Assembly (NCBI GenBank): GCA_963677015.1
Contig: OY781533.1
Location: 62,001 to 126,000, forward strand
Direction: 5' to 3'
From: G963556115 sp963677015
Lineage (GTDB): Bacteria; Planctomycetota; SZUA-567
Length of the DNA: 64,000 bases
Made by a program: the position numbers and the translations under genes. Below the pieces are notes generated by a model. It saw nothing but the letters and a program-made list of their open reading frames with translations. It searched no databases and was not told the DNA's origin. Of the stretch, positions 45,015 through 54,474 are shown one piece after another. Numbering within the stretch: position 1 is the stretch's first letter; every line of letters starts with the position of its first letter.

Positions 45015-45290
45015 ATATAGAGTATTATTATGATAACATCTTGCAGTGCAATAAAAAACAGGGATAATCCTCGGTTGACTTTTGTTTGTCGATAACTATT
45101 ATTATTAAAGATTTTATTGTTTCGGGCAAAGACTGTTGTGCAGGGTATAACAGGACATTTATCGTTTGTATTTTTACCCTGGAGTTTTTAAAGCCATGTC
45201 GGTTATATTTCACGCTTTAACTTGAAATAATGAATTCTGCGGTTTTAAGCTGATAAATAAGATAAATTATATAAATACAGGAGATAACGA

Positions 45291-46391
45291 ATGGCACTGA
45301 GTATTGGAATTGTGGGTTTGCCGAATATCGGCAAGTCTACTCTGTTTAACGCACTTACACGGGAGCAGAATGCGGAATCGGCAAATTATCCTTTCTGCAC
45401 CATAGAGCCGAATAAGGCGATTGTGCCGGTACCTGATGAACGTATGGATAAGCTGGCGGCAATCGTTGATCCTCAGCGTATTCAGTCGGCTACAGTCGAA
45501 TTTGTTGATATTGCCGGTTTGGTTCGCGGTGCCAGTAAAGGTGAAGGGCTGGGCAATCAGTTTTTGGGTAATATCCGTGAGACCAGCGCAGTTCTGCAGG
45601 TGGTGCGCTGTTTTGATGATGACGATGTTATCCATGTTGACGGTTCGGTGGATCCGATACGTGATATCGAGGTAATAGAGTTGGAGCTGATAATTGCCGA
45701 TACTCAGCAGTTGGAGAAGAAGCTGGAAAATATTGCCAAGAAGGCACGGGCGGATAAGACAGCTAAGCCATTACTTGAGCTGGCCGAGAGACTTATGGCG
45801 CATCTGGAAGCAGGTAATCCGGCACATTCGTTTGATGAGAAGGATAAGGAAATAACTATTGCTTTCTTTAATGAAATGCGTTTTTTAAGTTCCAAGAAGG
45901 TAATTTACTGCTGTAATGTTGATGAGGCAGGAGTAATAGAGGATAATGAGTATGTCAGAGCGGTGCGCTCATATGCTGAGCAGCGCGGTTGTGATGTGGT
46001 AAAGATCTGTGCCAAGATGGAGGAAGAGCTCGGGGCTCTGGAAGAGGAAGAATGTGATGAGTATCTCAAGGAATATGGTATCAGTGAGAGCGGTCTGAAC
46101 AAGGTTATTCATACCAGTTATCATACTCTGGGGCTTATCAGCTATTTTACCGCCGGGGTTAAAGAGGTTCGCGCCTGGACAATCGAGCGGGGCTGGAAGG
46201 CACCGAAGGCGGCATCGGTTATTCATACAGATTTTGAAAAGGGTTTTATCCGGGCGGAGGTTATCGCCTATGATGATTATATCGCCAATAATGGTGAGGC
46301 CGGGGCAAAGGCTGCCGGTGTGATGCGGGTTGAAGGCAAGGATTATGTAGTCAATGACGGTGATGTCATGCATTTCCGTTTCAATGTCTGA
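45291..46391 (+). CDS. ychF: Redox-regulated ATPase/GTPase YchF
   Basis: Universal Obg-family nucleotidase that binds ribosomes and prefers ATP. G1 GLPNIGKST, G3 DIAGLVRGASKGEGLGNQ, the altered G4 NVDE characteristic of YchF, and the C-terminal TGS domain (YFTAGVKEVRAWTIERGWKAPKAA, in part; FEKGFIRAEVIAYDDY). Length of 366 is standard. ATG follows ACAGGAGATA. Confidence 0.97.
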   Translation: MALSIGIVGLPNIGKSTLFNALTREQNAESANYPFCTIEPNKAIVPVPDERMDKLAAIVDPQRIQSATVEFVDIAGLVRGASKGEGLGNQFLGNIRETSAVLQVVRCFDDDDVIHVDGSVDPIRDIEVIELELIIADTQQLEKKLENIAKKARADKTAKPLLELAERLMAHLEAGNPAHSFDEKDKEITIAFFNEMRFLSSKKVIYCCNVDEAGVIEDNEYVRAVRSYAEQRGCDVVKICAKMEEELGALEEEECDEYLKEYGISESGLNKVIHTSYHTLGLISYFTAGVKEVRAWTIERGWKAPKAASVIHTDFEKGFIRAEVIAYDDYIANNGEAGAKAAGVMRVEGKDYVVNDGDVMHFRFNV

Positions 46392-46426
46392 TGAAATCCA
46401 TGATTTTATGACAGTTGCAATCTCTT

Positions 46427-46448
46427 CTCCACTTGGTTATGAGTGGAG
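46427..46448 (+). terminator. Imperfect stem-loop after ychF
   Basis: CTCCACT (46427-46433) pairs with AGTGGAG (46442-46448) and the stem extends with CAAT/ATTG around a small bulge; no real T run follows. Confidence 0.35.
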
Positions 46449-46569
46449 ATTGTCTTTACGGGTCTGAACAGTATTATTATTTATCTTTCTCCGGCGCGTG
46501 ATTAACTATGTCGGTCTGATATATATGTAAAGGTTGTATTTTTATTTACAGGAATAAGGAGGGTAAAAA

Positions 46570-47043
46570 ATGTCTTTTTATGATTATTCAGCTCTCAGTA
46601 TCAGTGGTAAAGAGATAAATATGAGTGAGTACCGTGGCAAGGTAGTGCTTGTTGTCAATACTGCCAGTAAATGCGGTTTCACCCCGCAGTATGAAGGGTT
46701 ACAGAAACTTTATACTGAGTATAAGGATAAGGGGCTGGAGATTCTCGGGTTTCCCTGTAATCAGTTTGGCGGGCAGGAACCGGGAGAGAATGAGGCTATC
46801 GCTGATTTCTGCAAGATAAATTATGGTGTAAGTTTTACCATGTTTGCTAAAATCAAGGTTAACGGCAAGGAGGCGCATCCTTTGTATCAGTTTCTGAAAG
46901 AGGAGCAAAAAGGGTTGCTCGGAAACAGGATTAAATGGAACTTTACAAAATTTCTTGTTGATAGAGAGGGCAATGTTGTCGGTAGATTTGCGTCGCAGGT
47001 CAAGCCGGAGAAACTTGAGGAAGAGATTGAAAAATTATTGTAG
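46570..47043 (+). CDS. Glutathione peroxidase family thiol peroxidase (Cys type)
   Basis: Reduces hydroperoxides, in bacteria usually with thioredoxin as donor. The catalytic Cys is in NTASKCGFTPQYE, Gln in LGFPCNQFGGQEPG and Trp/Asn in IKWNFTKFLVD. The family's catalytic tetrad is complete with Cys, not selenocysteine. The 157-residue length is standard. ATG follows AAGGAGG. Together with the flavodiiron operon it adds to peroxide defence in this organism. Confidence 0.96.
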   Translation: MSFYDYSALSISGKEINMSEYRGKVVLVVNTASKCGFTPQYEGLQKLYTEYKDKGLEILGFPCNQFGGQEPGENEAIADFCKINYGVSFTMFAKIKVNGKEAHPLYQFLKEEQKGLLGNRIKWNFTKFLVDREGNVVGRFASQVKPEKLEEEIEKLL

Positions 47044-47166
47044 CAGCCGGCAGTTAATGTGATTCATAATGTCGTAATAATTTTTTGCTGTAGCGGGATG
47101 GCGGGTTGATTCTCTCTGTCCCTTAGTTAGTTGTAGTATTTTTTTTGAGGTTTAGAGAATAGAGTT

Positions 47167-48144
47167 ATGCCGATTAATCCATCAAAGCCTTTTGATCTGA
47201 CTTATGAAGGGACACCGACATATTCTGATATCCGTCTTGATCAGTTTGTCAAGGCGATGGTTCCGTCGATGTCGCGTACTAAGATTCAGAAGTATATCAA
47301 GAATAAAAAGATTACGGTGAATAGTGAACCCAGACGTGCCAGCTGGATAGTACGGCTCGGGGATGAGGTTGTACTGCACTGTAAGGAACCGGAAGGGGCG
47401 GTGGAAGTTGCAAAGAATATTCCTCTTGATATAATTTATGAGGATGAAGATATTGTTGCTGTAAATAAGCAGCCGAATCTGGTAGTGCATCCGGTGGCTC
47501 TGCACCGGCATGATACGCTGCTCAATGCCATGTACTGGCGTTATAAGGATGTTATTCCTGATGATGAGGAAATAAGTCTTGGTAACCGCCTTGATCAGTA
47601 TACCAGCGGGGTAATACTGGTGGCAAAGAATACGCATGCTAAGCGCATACTGCAGGATCAGTTTGAAAACCGGAAAACCCGTAAGGTGTATAACGCTATC
47701 TGTTCCGGGATTGTGGCTCCTGATGAAGGGGAGATAAATCATCCTCTGGGGCGGGGTGAGGGAATGCACCGCACTTACATTGTTATCAGGCATGATGAAT
47801 TGGGGAAGCCGTCAAATACTTTTTTCAAAGTGCTGCAGCGGTTTGAACCTCAGAAAGAAGATAACGGATTTACTCTGGTGCGTTTGGAACCCCATACCGG
47901 CAGGCAGCATCAGTTGCGGGTGCATATGGCGAGTCTGGGTAATCCGCTCATCTGTGATGATCGTTATGGCTCGGCTGAAGAGGTGAAAATTACCGGCAGA
48001 GCCGGGGCGCAGGCGGTGATGTCACGTTATGCGTTGCATGCCTGTGAGCTTACCTTTACCCATCCCAATGGCAGGGAAATGACTTTGCAGGCTCCTATCG
48101 CCGGTGATATGAAGGAGTTTATAGAAGTGCTTAATCAGCGGTGA
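47167..48144 (+). CDS. RluA-family pseudouridine synthase
   Basis: Isomerises uridine in rRNA. An N-terminal S4 RNA-binding domain (about residues 18-80; RLDQFVKAMVPSMSRTKIQKYI, in part) is followed by the catalytic domain with NKQPNLVVHPV, the catalytic Asp in GNRLDQYTSGVILVAKN and LEPHTGRQHQLRVHMA. The His that usually precedes RLD in this family is Asn here. S4 plus this size is the RluD/RluC type, but the exact site cannot be told. Confidence 0.93.
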   Translation: MPINPSKPFDLTYEGTPTYSDIRLDQFVKAMVPSMSRTKIQKYIKNKKITVNSEPRRASWIVRLGDEVVLHCKEPEGAVEVAKNIPLDIIYEDEDIVAVNKQPNLVVHPVALHRHDTLLNAMYWRYKDVIPDDEEISLGNRLDQYTSGVILVAKNTHAKRILQDQFENRKTRKVYNAICSGIVAPDEGEINHPLGRGEGMHRTYIVIRHDELGKPSNTFFKVLQRFEPQKEDNGFTLVRLEPHTGRQHQLRVHMASLGNPLICDDRYGSAEEVKITGRAGAQAVMSRYALHACELTFTHPNGREMTLQAPIAGDMKEFIEVLNQR

Positions 48145-48248
48145 ATTAAAATGGGTACCAGCTTTAACTTGAATTTAAATTGAAAAATGTGTATTATTTA
48201 TATTCTGCTGAGGTGATTTTTGTAGGTCTGGGATGCCAAGGGTAAATT

Positions 48249-48728
48249 ATGACTGCCGGTAAGAATAGTATGGAGGTGGCGCAGGCGCTGGCGGCTTTTT
48301 TGAAAAAAGAGCTGGCTCTATACCGTGAAGTGTATGAACTTTCTCTGAAGCAGCGGGAGATAATCGGGCAGAATGATAGTGAAAAACTGTTAAGTGTTAT
48401 TGATGAAAAGCAGATGCGTATCCTTAAAATAAATGCTATTGAGAAAGAGGCGGGGCCGTATAAAAAAATACGTGAGCGTGATTTGGAAACCTGGAGTCAG
48501 GATGTCAGGGCGGTAGTCGATCCATATATTTTACAATTGCGTGAAGTCCTGGGAAATATCGTGGCGGTTGAGGAAGATAGCCGGAAGGCGGCTGAGGAAC
48601 TGAAGCAGTCCAGCTCGGCACAGGTGGTCAAGATTCAGAAGGGCAAGGCTATGCTGAGTGCCTATGGTAAAAGTGTCAAGGTTCCTAAAAATATTCAGAT
48701 CCCGCGTTTTAAAGATAAAAAAGGTTAG
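48249..48728 (+). CDS. FlgN-like flagellar chaperone
   Basis: All-helical 159-residue protein. The N-terminal region (FLKKELALYREVYELSLKQR, then NDSEKLLSVIDEKQMRILKI) has the spacing seen in FlgN, the chaperone for hook-filament junction proteins. The end carries GKAMLSAYGKSVKVPK, again FlgN-like. The sequence is diverged and the assignment rests on pattern. Support comes from the gene 66 bases downstream, a PAS kinase of the type that controls flagellar genes in other bacteria. Confidence 0.6.
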   Translation: MTAGKNSMEVAQALAAFLKKELALYREVYELSLKQREIIGQNDSEKLLSVIDEKQMRILKINAIEKEAGPYKKIRERDLETWSQDVRAVVDPYILQLREVLGNIVAVEEDSRKAAEELKQSSSAQVVKIQKGKAMLSAYGKSVKVPKNIQIPRFKDKKG

Positions 48729-48794
48729 GTTGGGTTTCAGGCTTCAGCCACTTGATATATATTGCTATTGTTCTGGAGCGGATAGACATATTTT

Positions 48795-50066
48795 ATGACT
48801 GATAAAACCGATACACCAACAACTATGCAGGGCGGGGGCAGTCTTGATCCTGCCGAACTGATCAAAATAATAACTGCTTATGATGAGGCTACACAGGGTC
48901 TGCAGAAGACCCATGAAAGTCTGAAAAAGCAGGTCGCACATCTAACAGGTGAGTTGAGTCTGAAAAACCAGGAACTTACCTCCTCTCTTGAAGAAGTTAA
49001 TGCACTCAAGAATTATCTGGCTAATATTCTGGAATCTATTACCGATGGTGTAATTGCGATCAATCCAGATCGTGAAGTAATGGCTTTTAATCAGTCTGCC
49101 GCTGAAATTGTCCGGGCAATTGCCAGTGATAATATGGGTAGACCGATTAGGGAGGTGCTCAGTGAGTCTTCACAGGAGTTGGGGCGAATTCTGGAAAAAT
49201 CGCTATCTGAGCAGAAATGTTTTACTAATATTGAGGTGACTGTTAATACCGATCAGCGCCATATTCTTTCAGTTTCTGCCAGTCCTATACGTAACAGTCG
49301 GGGTGAAATTCTCGGGGCAGTGCAGTCTTTCAGGGATCTTACCGACATAAAGAAGCTTGAGGATATTGTTACCAGACAGAATCGACTGGCTGCTCTGGGT
49401 GAAATGGCGGCAGGTGTTGCCCATGAGATTCGTAATCCTCTAGGTGGCATTGAGCTTTATGCATCTACGCTGAAGAAAAGATTTGATCCTGATTCCAAAG
49501 AATCAACGATAGCCGAAAAGATTATTGCCGCCTCCAATGCACTCAACAGAATAGTAACCGATATGCTGACTTTTACCCGCGGCCGGGCTCCAAGCAAGAA
49601 GTTTACCACCTTTGAGCGGGTATGCCATGTAGCTCTGGATATGGCAGCGCGGGAGATTGATAAGAAGTCAATCAGGATTACGCAGCGGCATGCGCTATGT
49701 AAACAAAAATTTAATATTGATTCTGATCAGGTAGCGCAGGCTTTTTTGAATGTTATTCTCAATGCCGTGCAATTTATGCCTGAAGGGGAGGAATTGATTA
49801 TTGCTAGTTATCTGCAGGTTGATTCGAAACAGAAGAAGGTTATTATCGAATTTGAAGACGGAGGAACGGGTATTGAACCGTCAAAGATTGATCGCCTTTT
49901 CGATCCATTTTACACAAGTCGTAAGGATGGTACCGGACTTGGTCTGGCAATAGTTCATAAGATTGTAGAGGATCACGGGGGCACAATAATTGCCGAAAAC
50001 AGACCACCGCGTGGTGCCTGCTTCTGCTTTACTTTTCCAATGAGTGAAATAGATATAGAAAGTTGA
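48795..50066 (+). CDS. PAS sensor histidine kinase (FleS/FlrB/AtoS-like)
   Basis: Soluble kinase of 423 residues without membrane segment. Order: N-terminal coiled coil (about 20-75), PAS (about 75-195; ESITDGVIAINPDREVMAFN), HisKA with GEMAAGVAHEIRNPLGGIELYA, HATPase with VILNAVQFMPEG, DGGTGI and GTGLGLAIV. The AHEIRNPLGGIELYA pattern is that of NtrB-like kinases such as FleS/FlrB that partner sigma-54 flagellar regulators. No response regulator adjoins; the sigma-54 activator at 1.6 kb has no phosphorylatable Asp. The gene follows the FlgN-like gene and ends 17 bases from a convergent gene. Confidence 0.92.
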   Translation: MTDKTDTPTTMQGGGSLDPAELIKIITAYDEATQGLQKTHESLKKQVAHLTGELSLKNQELTSSLEEVNALKNYLANILESITDGVIAINPDREVMAFNQSAAEIVRAIASDNMGRPIREVLSESSQELGRILEKSLSEQKCFTNIEVTVNTDQRHILSVSASPIRNSRGEILGAVQSFRDLTDIKKLEDIVTRQNRLAALGEMAAGVAHEIRNPLGGIELYASTLKKRFDPDSKESTIAEKIIAASNALNRIVTDMLTFTRGRAPSKKFTTFERVCHVALDMAAREIDKKSIRITQRHALCKQKFNIDSDQVAQAFLNVILNAVQFMPEGEELIIASYLQVDSKQKKVIIEFEDGGTGIEPSKIDRLFDPFYTSRKDGTGLGLAIVHKIVEDHGGTIIAENRPPRGACFCFTFPMSEIDIES

Positions 50067-50083
50067 TATTTTATTAGTATCTG

Positions 50084-51490
50084 CTACTGCAGTTTATCTT
50101 TTCCCAGCAGTATATTGATTTCCTGCCAGTCTTCCCGGGTCATATGATGTGTTTCTGAGCGGTATTCTACGGTAGTAGCTCTGTCGGTAATAACAGTTGC
50201 TGATGCCGGGTAGAAAATCAGAGTTAGCAGGCAGATAAATACCGCTATAGCGGCAATGCGCAGTAATCTCAGATTACGCTTGAAGCGCTGACGCATAACA
50301 CCATTATAGTAGCTTTCCTCAAGGAAACGGGTACGTTCAGCTATTCCATAGTGATGCCAGCTGGCTTCTGAGCGCATGTTGCCGTATGCCAGTCCAATTC
50401 TTTCCAGACCACGCCAGAGCGGGCGGAAGTCTTTGAGCAGTTCGGCTGAAAAGAGATCCGCTTCTCTTTCAAACCTTCTGCTGAACCAGGCAAAAACAAA
50501 GCGGATGTAGATAAAAAATAATCCTACCAGCCCTATGATAATATATATTCTATTCTGCAGGAACATGCCGATAAGCGGCTCACAGACACTGAGTGCGGTT
50601 ATACTCATCAGCAGATAGAAGAGGATATGCCTTTTTTTCAGGTGACCTATTTCGTGGGCAATGACACCGAGTATTTCATCCTCATTCAAGCGGTTTATGA
50701 GTCCGTGACTGATAAACAGATATTGAAATGGCGGCAGAAATCCGACCATAGCGGCATTGGGTATTGATTTTCCGCCAAGATTCCAGAGGTATATACCTCT
50801 GATTTTAACCCCGGCTTTGGCGGTCAGTGCTGTGATCTGATCTTTGAGTTCCTTATCATCAAGTAAGGTGCAGCCCCAGAATTTGCGGAGAAAAAATGGG
50901 AATATCCAGGCAAGCAGCAGGAATAGTATGGTGCTGATAATCTCCAGCTCGCCTCCGCTGATCAGGCTTTGTTCGGAATCAAGATATTCATTGAGGATTA
51001 TTCCCGGAAGCCAAAGACCGAGGATAAAAAAGGTATAGCGGAATTTGTGGATCAGGTAGGACCATAGAGTCCAGCTGCCGGGATTGGTTCGCCGGTGCAG
51101 GTAGAACCAAGGCAGCCAGCTACATACGGCAATAAAAATATATATCAGCATGCCGGTAACATTCTGCAGCAGGTAATTTCCTGAAAGTTTTGGGGTGGCG
51201 AAGCTGAAGATGTTGTAGACAGCATAATAATGCAGTAGAAAAATGGTGGTGATACAGCCTAAGGCTTTATTTGCAGAGTTACATATACTGATAACCAATC
51301 TGCTGCGTTTGGTATATAGTTTCTCGCGTTTTAAGAGAATAATGGTCTCCAGACCAGCTATAAGCAGGCAGAAAATTCCAGTTGCTAAAATACTCAGCAG
51401 TGAATATGCTAGACTCAGTTTAGTTGCCGATTGACTGGATATACTTGCCAGATAGAGGATTATTGCAATTGTTTCAAGTGGAAGTAGCAA
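50084..51490 (-). CDS. M48 family membrane metalloprotease
   Basis: Integral membrane zinc endopeptidase of the HtpX/Ste24 type, 468 residues. About seven hydrophobic segments are seen, most in the first 200 residues and two after the active site. Zinc motif VIAHEIGHLKKRH, third ligand Glu in RFEREADLFSAE. It would act in membrane-protein quality control or signalling. The start is a TTG overlapping the end of the upstream kinase by 17 bases, with AAAGGAAAAACAGG before it; no ATG is available nearby, and co-translation with the kinase is likely. Confidence 0.9.
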   Translation of the reverse strand: MLLPLETIAIILYLASISSQSATKLSLAYSLLSILATGIFCLLIAGLETIILLKREKLYTKRSRLVISICNSANKALGCITTIFLLHYYAVYNIFSFATPKLSGNYLLQNVTGMLIYIFIAVCSWLPWFYLHRRTNPGSWTLWSYLIHKFRYTFFILGLWLPGIILNEYLDSEQSLISGGELEIISTILFLLLAWIFPFFLRKFWGCTLLDDKELKDQITALTAKAGVKIRGIYLWNLGGKSIPNAAMVGFLPPFQYLFISHGLINRLNEDEILGVIAHEIGHLKKRHILFYLLMSITALSVCEPLIGMFLQNRIYIIIGLVGLFFIYIRFVFAWFSRRFEREADLFSAELLKDFRPLWRGLERIGLAYGNMRSEASWHHYGIAERTRFLEESYYNGVMRQRFKRNLRLLRIAAIAVFICLLTLIFYPASATVITDRATTVEYRSETHHMTREDWQEINILLGKDKLQ

Positions 51491-53054
51491 CCTGTTTTTC
51501 CTTTTTTTCGTTGTTCAGGGGCAGGGTAAAAAAGAATTCTGTACCGACGCCAAGCTTACTGTTGAGCCCGATATTTCCCTGATGTCCCTGTTCAACAATC
51601 ATTTTGCATATTGGCATACCTAGTCCTGTACCACGTGAATGATGGGATAGAGACTCTATCTGTTCAAAACGGGAAAACACCTTGTTGAGATCTTCCGGTG
51701 CAATTCCAATTCCAGTGTCGGCTACAGTTATCTGCACATATTTATTGCCGTCATCAAAGGTTTTGGTCTCGGTCTTAATGGTTATTTTCCCGCCTTTTGG
51801 TGTAAACTTAATGGCATTGGAAAGTATGTTCAGCAGTACCTGGGTAATACGGTCAACATCACAATATACCGCAATTGTAGGGTTGGAGTTTTTAAAGTTG
51901 ATAGTTACCTCGGCATTTTGCGCCGATACTTTGCTGTAGGTTATAGAGGATTCAATAATATCTTCAAGATTACAGATAATATAGTGATATTCCATTTTAC
52001 CTGATTCCATCTTGGTGAGATCCAGAACATCATTGATCAGCCTGGTAAGTCGTTCGCCTTCATTATAGATAACCTCTAGATATTCTTTACGCTCATATTC
52101 TTCGGTAATCATTCCATCAATCATAAGTGCTTCGGTATAGGCAAGTATTGAGGTCAGCGGGGTACGCAACTCATGGCTTACAAGTGAGAGGAAATCATTT
52201 TTCATCATATCGACCTCGCGCATTTTTGATAGCTCCATTGTGGCGCTGAGATCCCGGCAAAGTATAACATAGCCATTGGAATGTCCATTGCCGCTTATAC
52301 GCATGGCACTGGCGGTGATGCCGATAGTAACCGTATTGTCCAGCAGCATCATGGAGAGTTCCGACTCTTCACTATTCATGGCGGCAATTGCACCTTCAAT
52401 AACTTTGACAAATTCATTATTAAGTGCTTCATGATAATTTTTGCCGATAACTTTGCTGCGGTCAAGTTTGAACATCATTTCCAGTGTGCCGTTTACCAGT
52501 ATGATTCGGCCAAAGTCATCTATGGAAAGAATGCCATGACCGACGCTTTCAACAATATCAGTGAGTTGCGAGCGGCTGTTTTCCAGTTTGTTACGTAAAT
52601 AATAGGATTCGATTCTCGTTGCTACTATCTGTGCCAGCAGCATTAGAAGCGTTGAAAGTCCTTGTGTAAAATTATCCACGTCAAAATCAATCCAGAGTAC
52701 GACGACTCCGATAGCGGTAGCGTTTCCTATCAGCGGCAGGTATAATATGTCATGTTCGGCGTTGCTTTCAGAGCGTTCAATAACGGTTATTTCACGGTTT
52801 TCAACAACCCAGTTGAGCATGTCCGGATCGGCGTTTATGCCATCCGGCGAAAAGTTACTCTTCAGATTGAGCCTGCCGCCTTCATAGAGATAAGCCTGAA
52901 AATAAATGAATGGCAGTACGGCATCGAGATTTATTTCCAGTTCATCAAGGATTTCATCGAGACTTAGTATATGTGAGGAATCCTGTAAATTTTTTTCAAA
53001 ATTTACAAAAATATTCAGAAAATTTTCACATTCATTATTGAATGTTTGCCCCAT
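51474..53054 (-). CDS. GAF-PAS sensor histidine kinase
   Basis: Soluble kinase of 526 residues. A GAF-like domain (about 20-165), a PAS domain (about 180-285; DIVESVGHGILSIDDFGRIILVN, in part), HisKA with LSLVSHELRTPLTSILAY, and HATPase with LLNILSNAIKFTPKGG, DTGIGIAPEDLNKVF and GTGLGMPI. ATG follows AGGAG. It is third in a minus-strand series (DUF3391-like, HDOD, kinase, M48 protease), 39 bases after the HDOD gene. HDOD plus kinase pairs are common in bacterial signalling, so the group probably forms one response unit. Confidence 0.94.
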   Translation of the reverse strand: MGQTFNNECENFLNIFVNFEKNLQDSSHILSLDEILDELEINLDAVLPFIYFQAYLYEGGRLNLKSNFSPDGINADPDMLNWVVENREITVIERSESNAEHDILYLPLIGNATAIGVVVLWIDFDVDNFTQGLSTLLMLLAQIVATRIESYYLRNKLENSRSQLTDIVESVGHGILSIDDFGRIILVNGTLEMMFKLDRSKVIGKNYHEALNNEFVKVIEGAIAAMNSEESELSMMLLDNTVTIGITASAMRISGNGHSNGYVILCRDLSATMELSKMREVDMMKNDFLSLVSHELRTPLTSILAYTEALMIDGMITEEYERKEYLEVIYNEGERLTRLINDVLDLTKMESGKMEYHYIICNLEDIIESSITYSKVSAQNAEVTINFKNSNPTIAVYCDVDRITQVLLNILSNAIKFTPKGGKITIKTETKTFDDGNKYVQITVADTGIGIAPEDLNKVFSRFEQIESLSHHSRGTGLGMPICKMIVEQGHQGNIGLNSKLGVGTEFFFTLPLNNEKKEKQVATST

Positions 53055-53093
53055 TTATTATCTCCTATTCTGCTTTATTTGCAGCAGACAGGT

Positions 53094-53960
53094 TTAACTA
53101 TGAATAAGATCCAGAAAATCCTGAGCGCGCTTTAACTCGACAATGACCTCTCCGATAATTTTATCCAATTTACTGACATTCAGCTGATACTTGGTGATAA
53201 TCTTTTTATCAAAGGGGCTGACCAGATCAAATGATTCAAAATTGATACCGAGTGATTTAGAAATAATACTGCCGATGTGTACTGCTGCAACGGCTTCATG
53301 GTCATTCTTAGCCAGCGTAGGCGTAGTGTAATACCTGATACAGGCACGGAGCATTTTAGGGAGTTCCCATTTTTCAGTTGCCCATTCACCAGCCTGCATG
53401 TGGGTGAAGCCAAGCTCCTCTTTTTCCAGTTCGATAATATTATTATTATCAGGTGAACGCTTTTCCAGAACTTTTGCATACTCTTTCGGGAATACCTGAT
53501 CAAGAATAAGTGTTCCAATGGAATGTATCAGACCAGCAACAAAGACATCATCCGGTGATATCTTGGGTTCAATGTATTTTATTGTTGCCTGCGAGGCGAT
53601 TGCAGTTGTAAGTGAATAAGTCCAGAACTGCGGGATATTCAGCAGCTTTTTTTCTTTGCCCTTGGTCATATCAAATAATGACGCTGCCAGCACAATGTTC
53701 TTAACTTTATTAAAACCGATAATTACAACCGCATGCTGGATAGTCTTTATTTTTCCAGGGAACCCATAGAATGCGGAATTTACCAGTTTTAGAACTTTGG
53801 TGGTAAGTGCCTGATCTTTATGGATTATCTCGCTGACATTATTGGCGCTGGTCATCGGGTTATTGGCTACACGCAGTATTTCACTGGCAACACTGGGAAG
53901 TGTCGGAATATCTGGAGTGTTTTCTATACGCTCTCGTGCCACAATTGAATTCATAACCAT
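53094..53960 (-). CDS. HDOD domain signalling protein
   Basis: HDOD proteins have an HD-like fold that lacks the catalytic His-Asp and act as signalling adaptors. Here: IPTLPSVASEILRVANNP, NNVSEIIHKDQALTTKVLKLVNSAFYG, AVVIIGFNKVKNIVLAAS, FVAGLIHSIGTLIL (the HD position reads HS) and GFTHMQAGEWATEKWELP. Length of 288 is typical for a stand-alone HDOD. The start is two bases after the stop of the DUF3391-like gene; ATG 53960 or the one two codons later are both possible. Confidence 0.94.
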   Translation of the reverse strand: MVMNSIVARERIENTPDIPTLPSVASEILRVANNPMTSANNVSEIIHKDQALTTKVLKLVNSAFYGFPGKIKTIQHAVVIIGFNKVKNIVLAASLFDMTKGKEKKLLNIPQFWTYSLTTAIASQATIKYIEPKISPDDVFVAGLIHSIGTLILDQVFPKEYAKVLEKRSPDNNNIIELEKEELGFTHMQAGEWATEKWELPKMLRACIRYYTTPTLAKNDHEAVAAVHIGSIISKSLGINFESFDLVSPFDKKIITKYQLNVSKLDKIIGEVIVELKRAQDFLDLIHS

Positions 53961-53962
53961 TT

Positions 53963-54358
53963 TTAGTAAGATCCCGGAATAATCCCGTTGCCGTTATTAT
54001 TATTATTAACAAGATACTTTAGTAAAACTGTCATATATGTTTTGTAGAATTCGTCCTGCTCAACACTTTGAAACCTGTTTTTTACTTTCAGAGCCATCTC
54101 AGAGATAAGAGCTGTATTGATATTTGAATCTTCTTCGCTTTGAGGTGTACGTTCAAATTTTAGTTCAAACATCTGCTCTGAATTTTCATCTATTTCAATA
54201 AAAATTGATTTTATATTCCAGAGTGGGAGTCGGCGTATGGCTATGGGGGTGAGTCTGGATCCCGAATGAATAAGTATTCTTCCTTCGTTGTCCATAATAT
54301 CCCGTGCAGTCACCATTCCGGGCTGGGCTTCATTTATTGAAATTTCGTTTGCCGCCAT
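53963..54358 (-). CDS. DUF3391-like small protein
   Basis: 131 residues. The first 60 (AQPGMVTARDIMDNEGRILIHSGSRLTPIAIRRL, in part, then NIKSIFIEI) match the pattern of the beta-rich domain found N-terminal to many HD-GYP proteins: pGMvLaxDIxdxxGrxLlxxGxxLtxxxixxL. The rest is helical and polar and ends with an Asn-rich segment (NNNNNGNG). ATG follows AGGAG. It is first of the four-gene minus-strand signalling operon, two bases from the HDOD gene, so here the domain is supplied as a separate protein. Confidence 0.75.
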   Translation of the reverse strand: MAANEISINEAQPGMVTARDIMDNEGRILIHSGSRLTPIAIRRLPLWNIKSIFIEIDENSEQMFELKFERTPQSEEDSNINTALISEMALKVKNRFQSVEQDEFYKTYMTVLLKYLVNNNNNGNGIIPGSY

Positions 54359-54474
54359 TGGCTACTCCTGTCACATCAGAACATTTCATAATACAATAAG
54401 ATGTTAATTGATATTGCTGATTTAGTCAAGGAATAATGCAGAAGATAAGGAATACAGGTAGTAAAAAAATCGGG

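Noticed and set aside
45015..45290. Cobalamin riboswitch upstream of cbiD
   Set aside because: No B12-box-like sequence seen on the minus strand.
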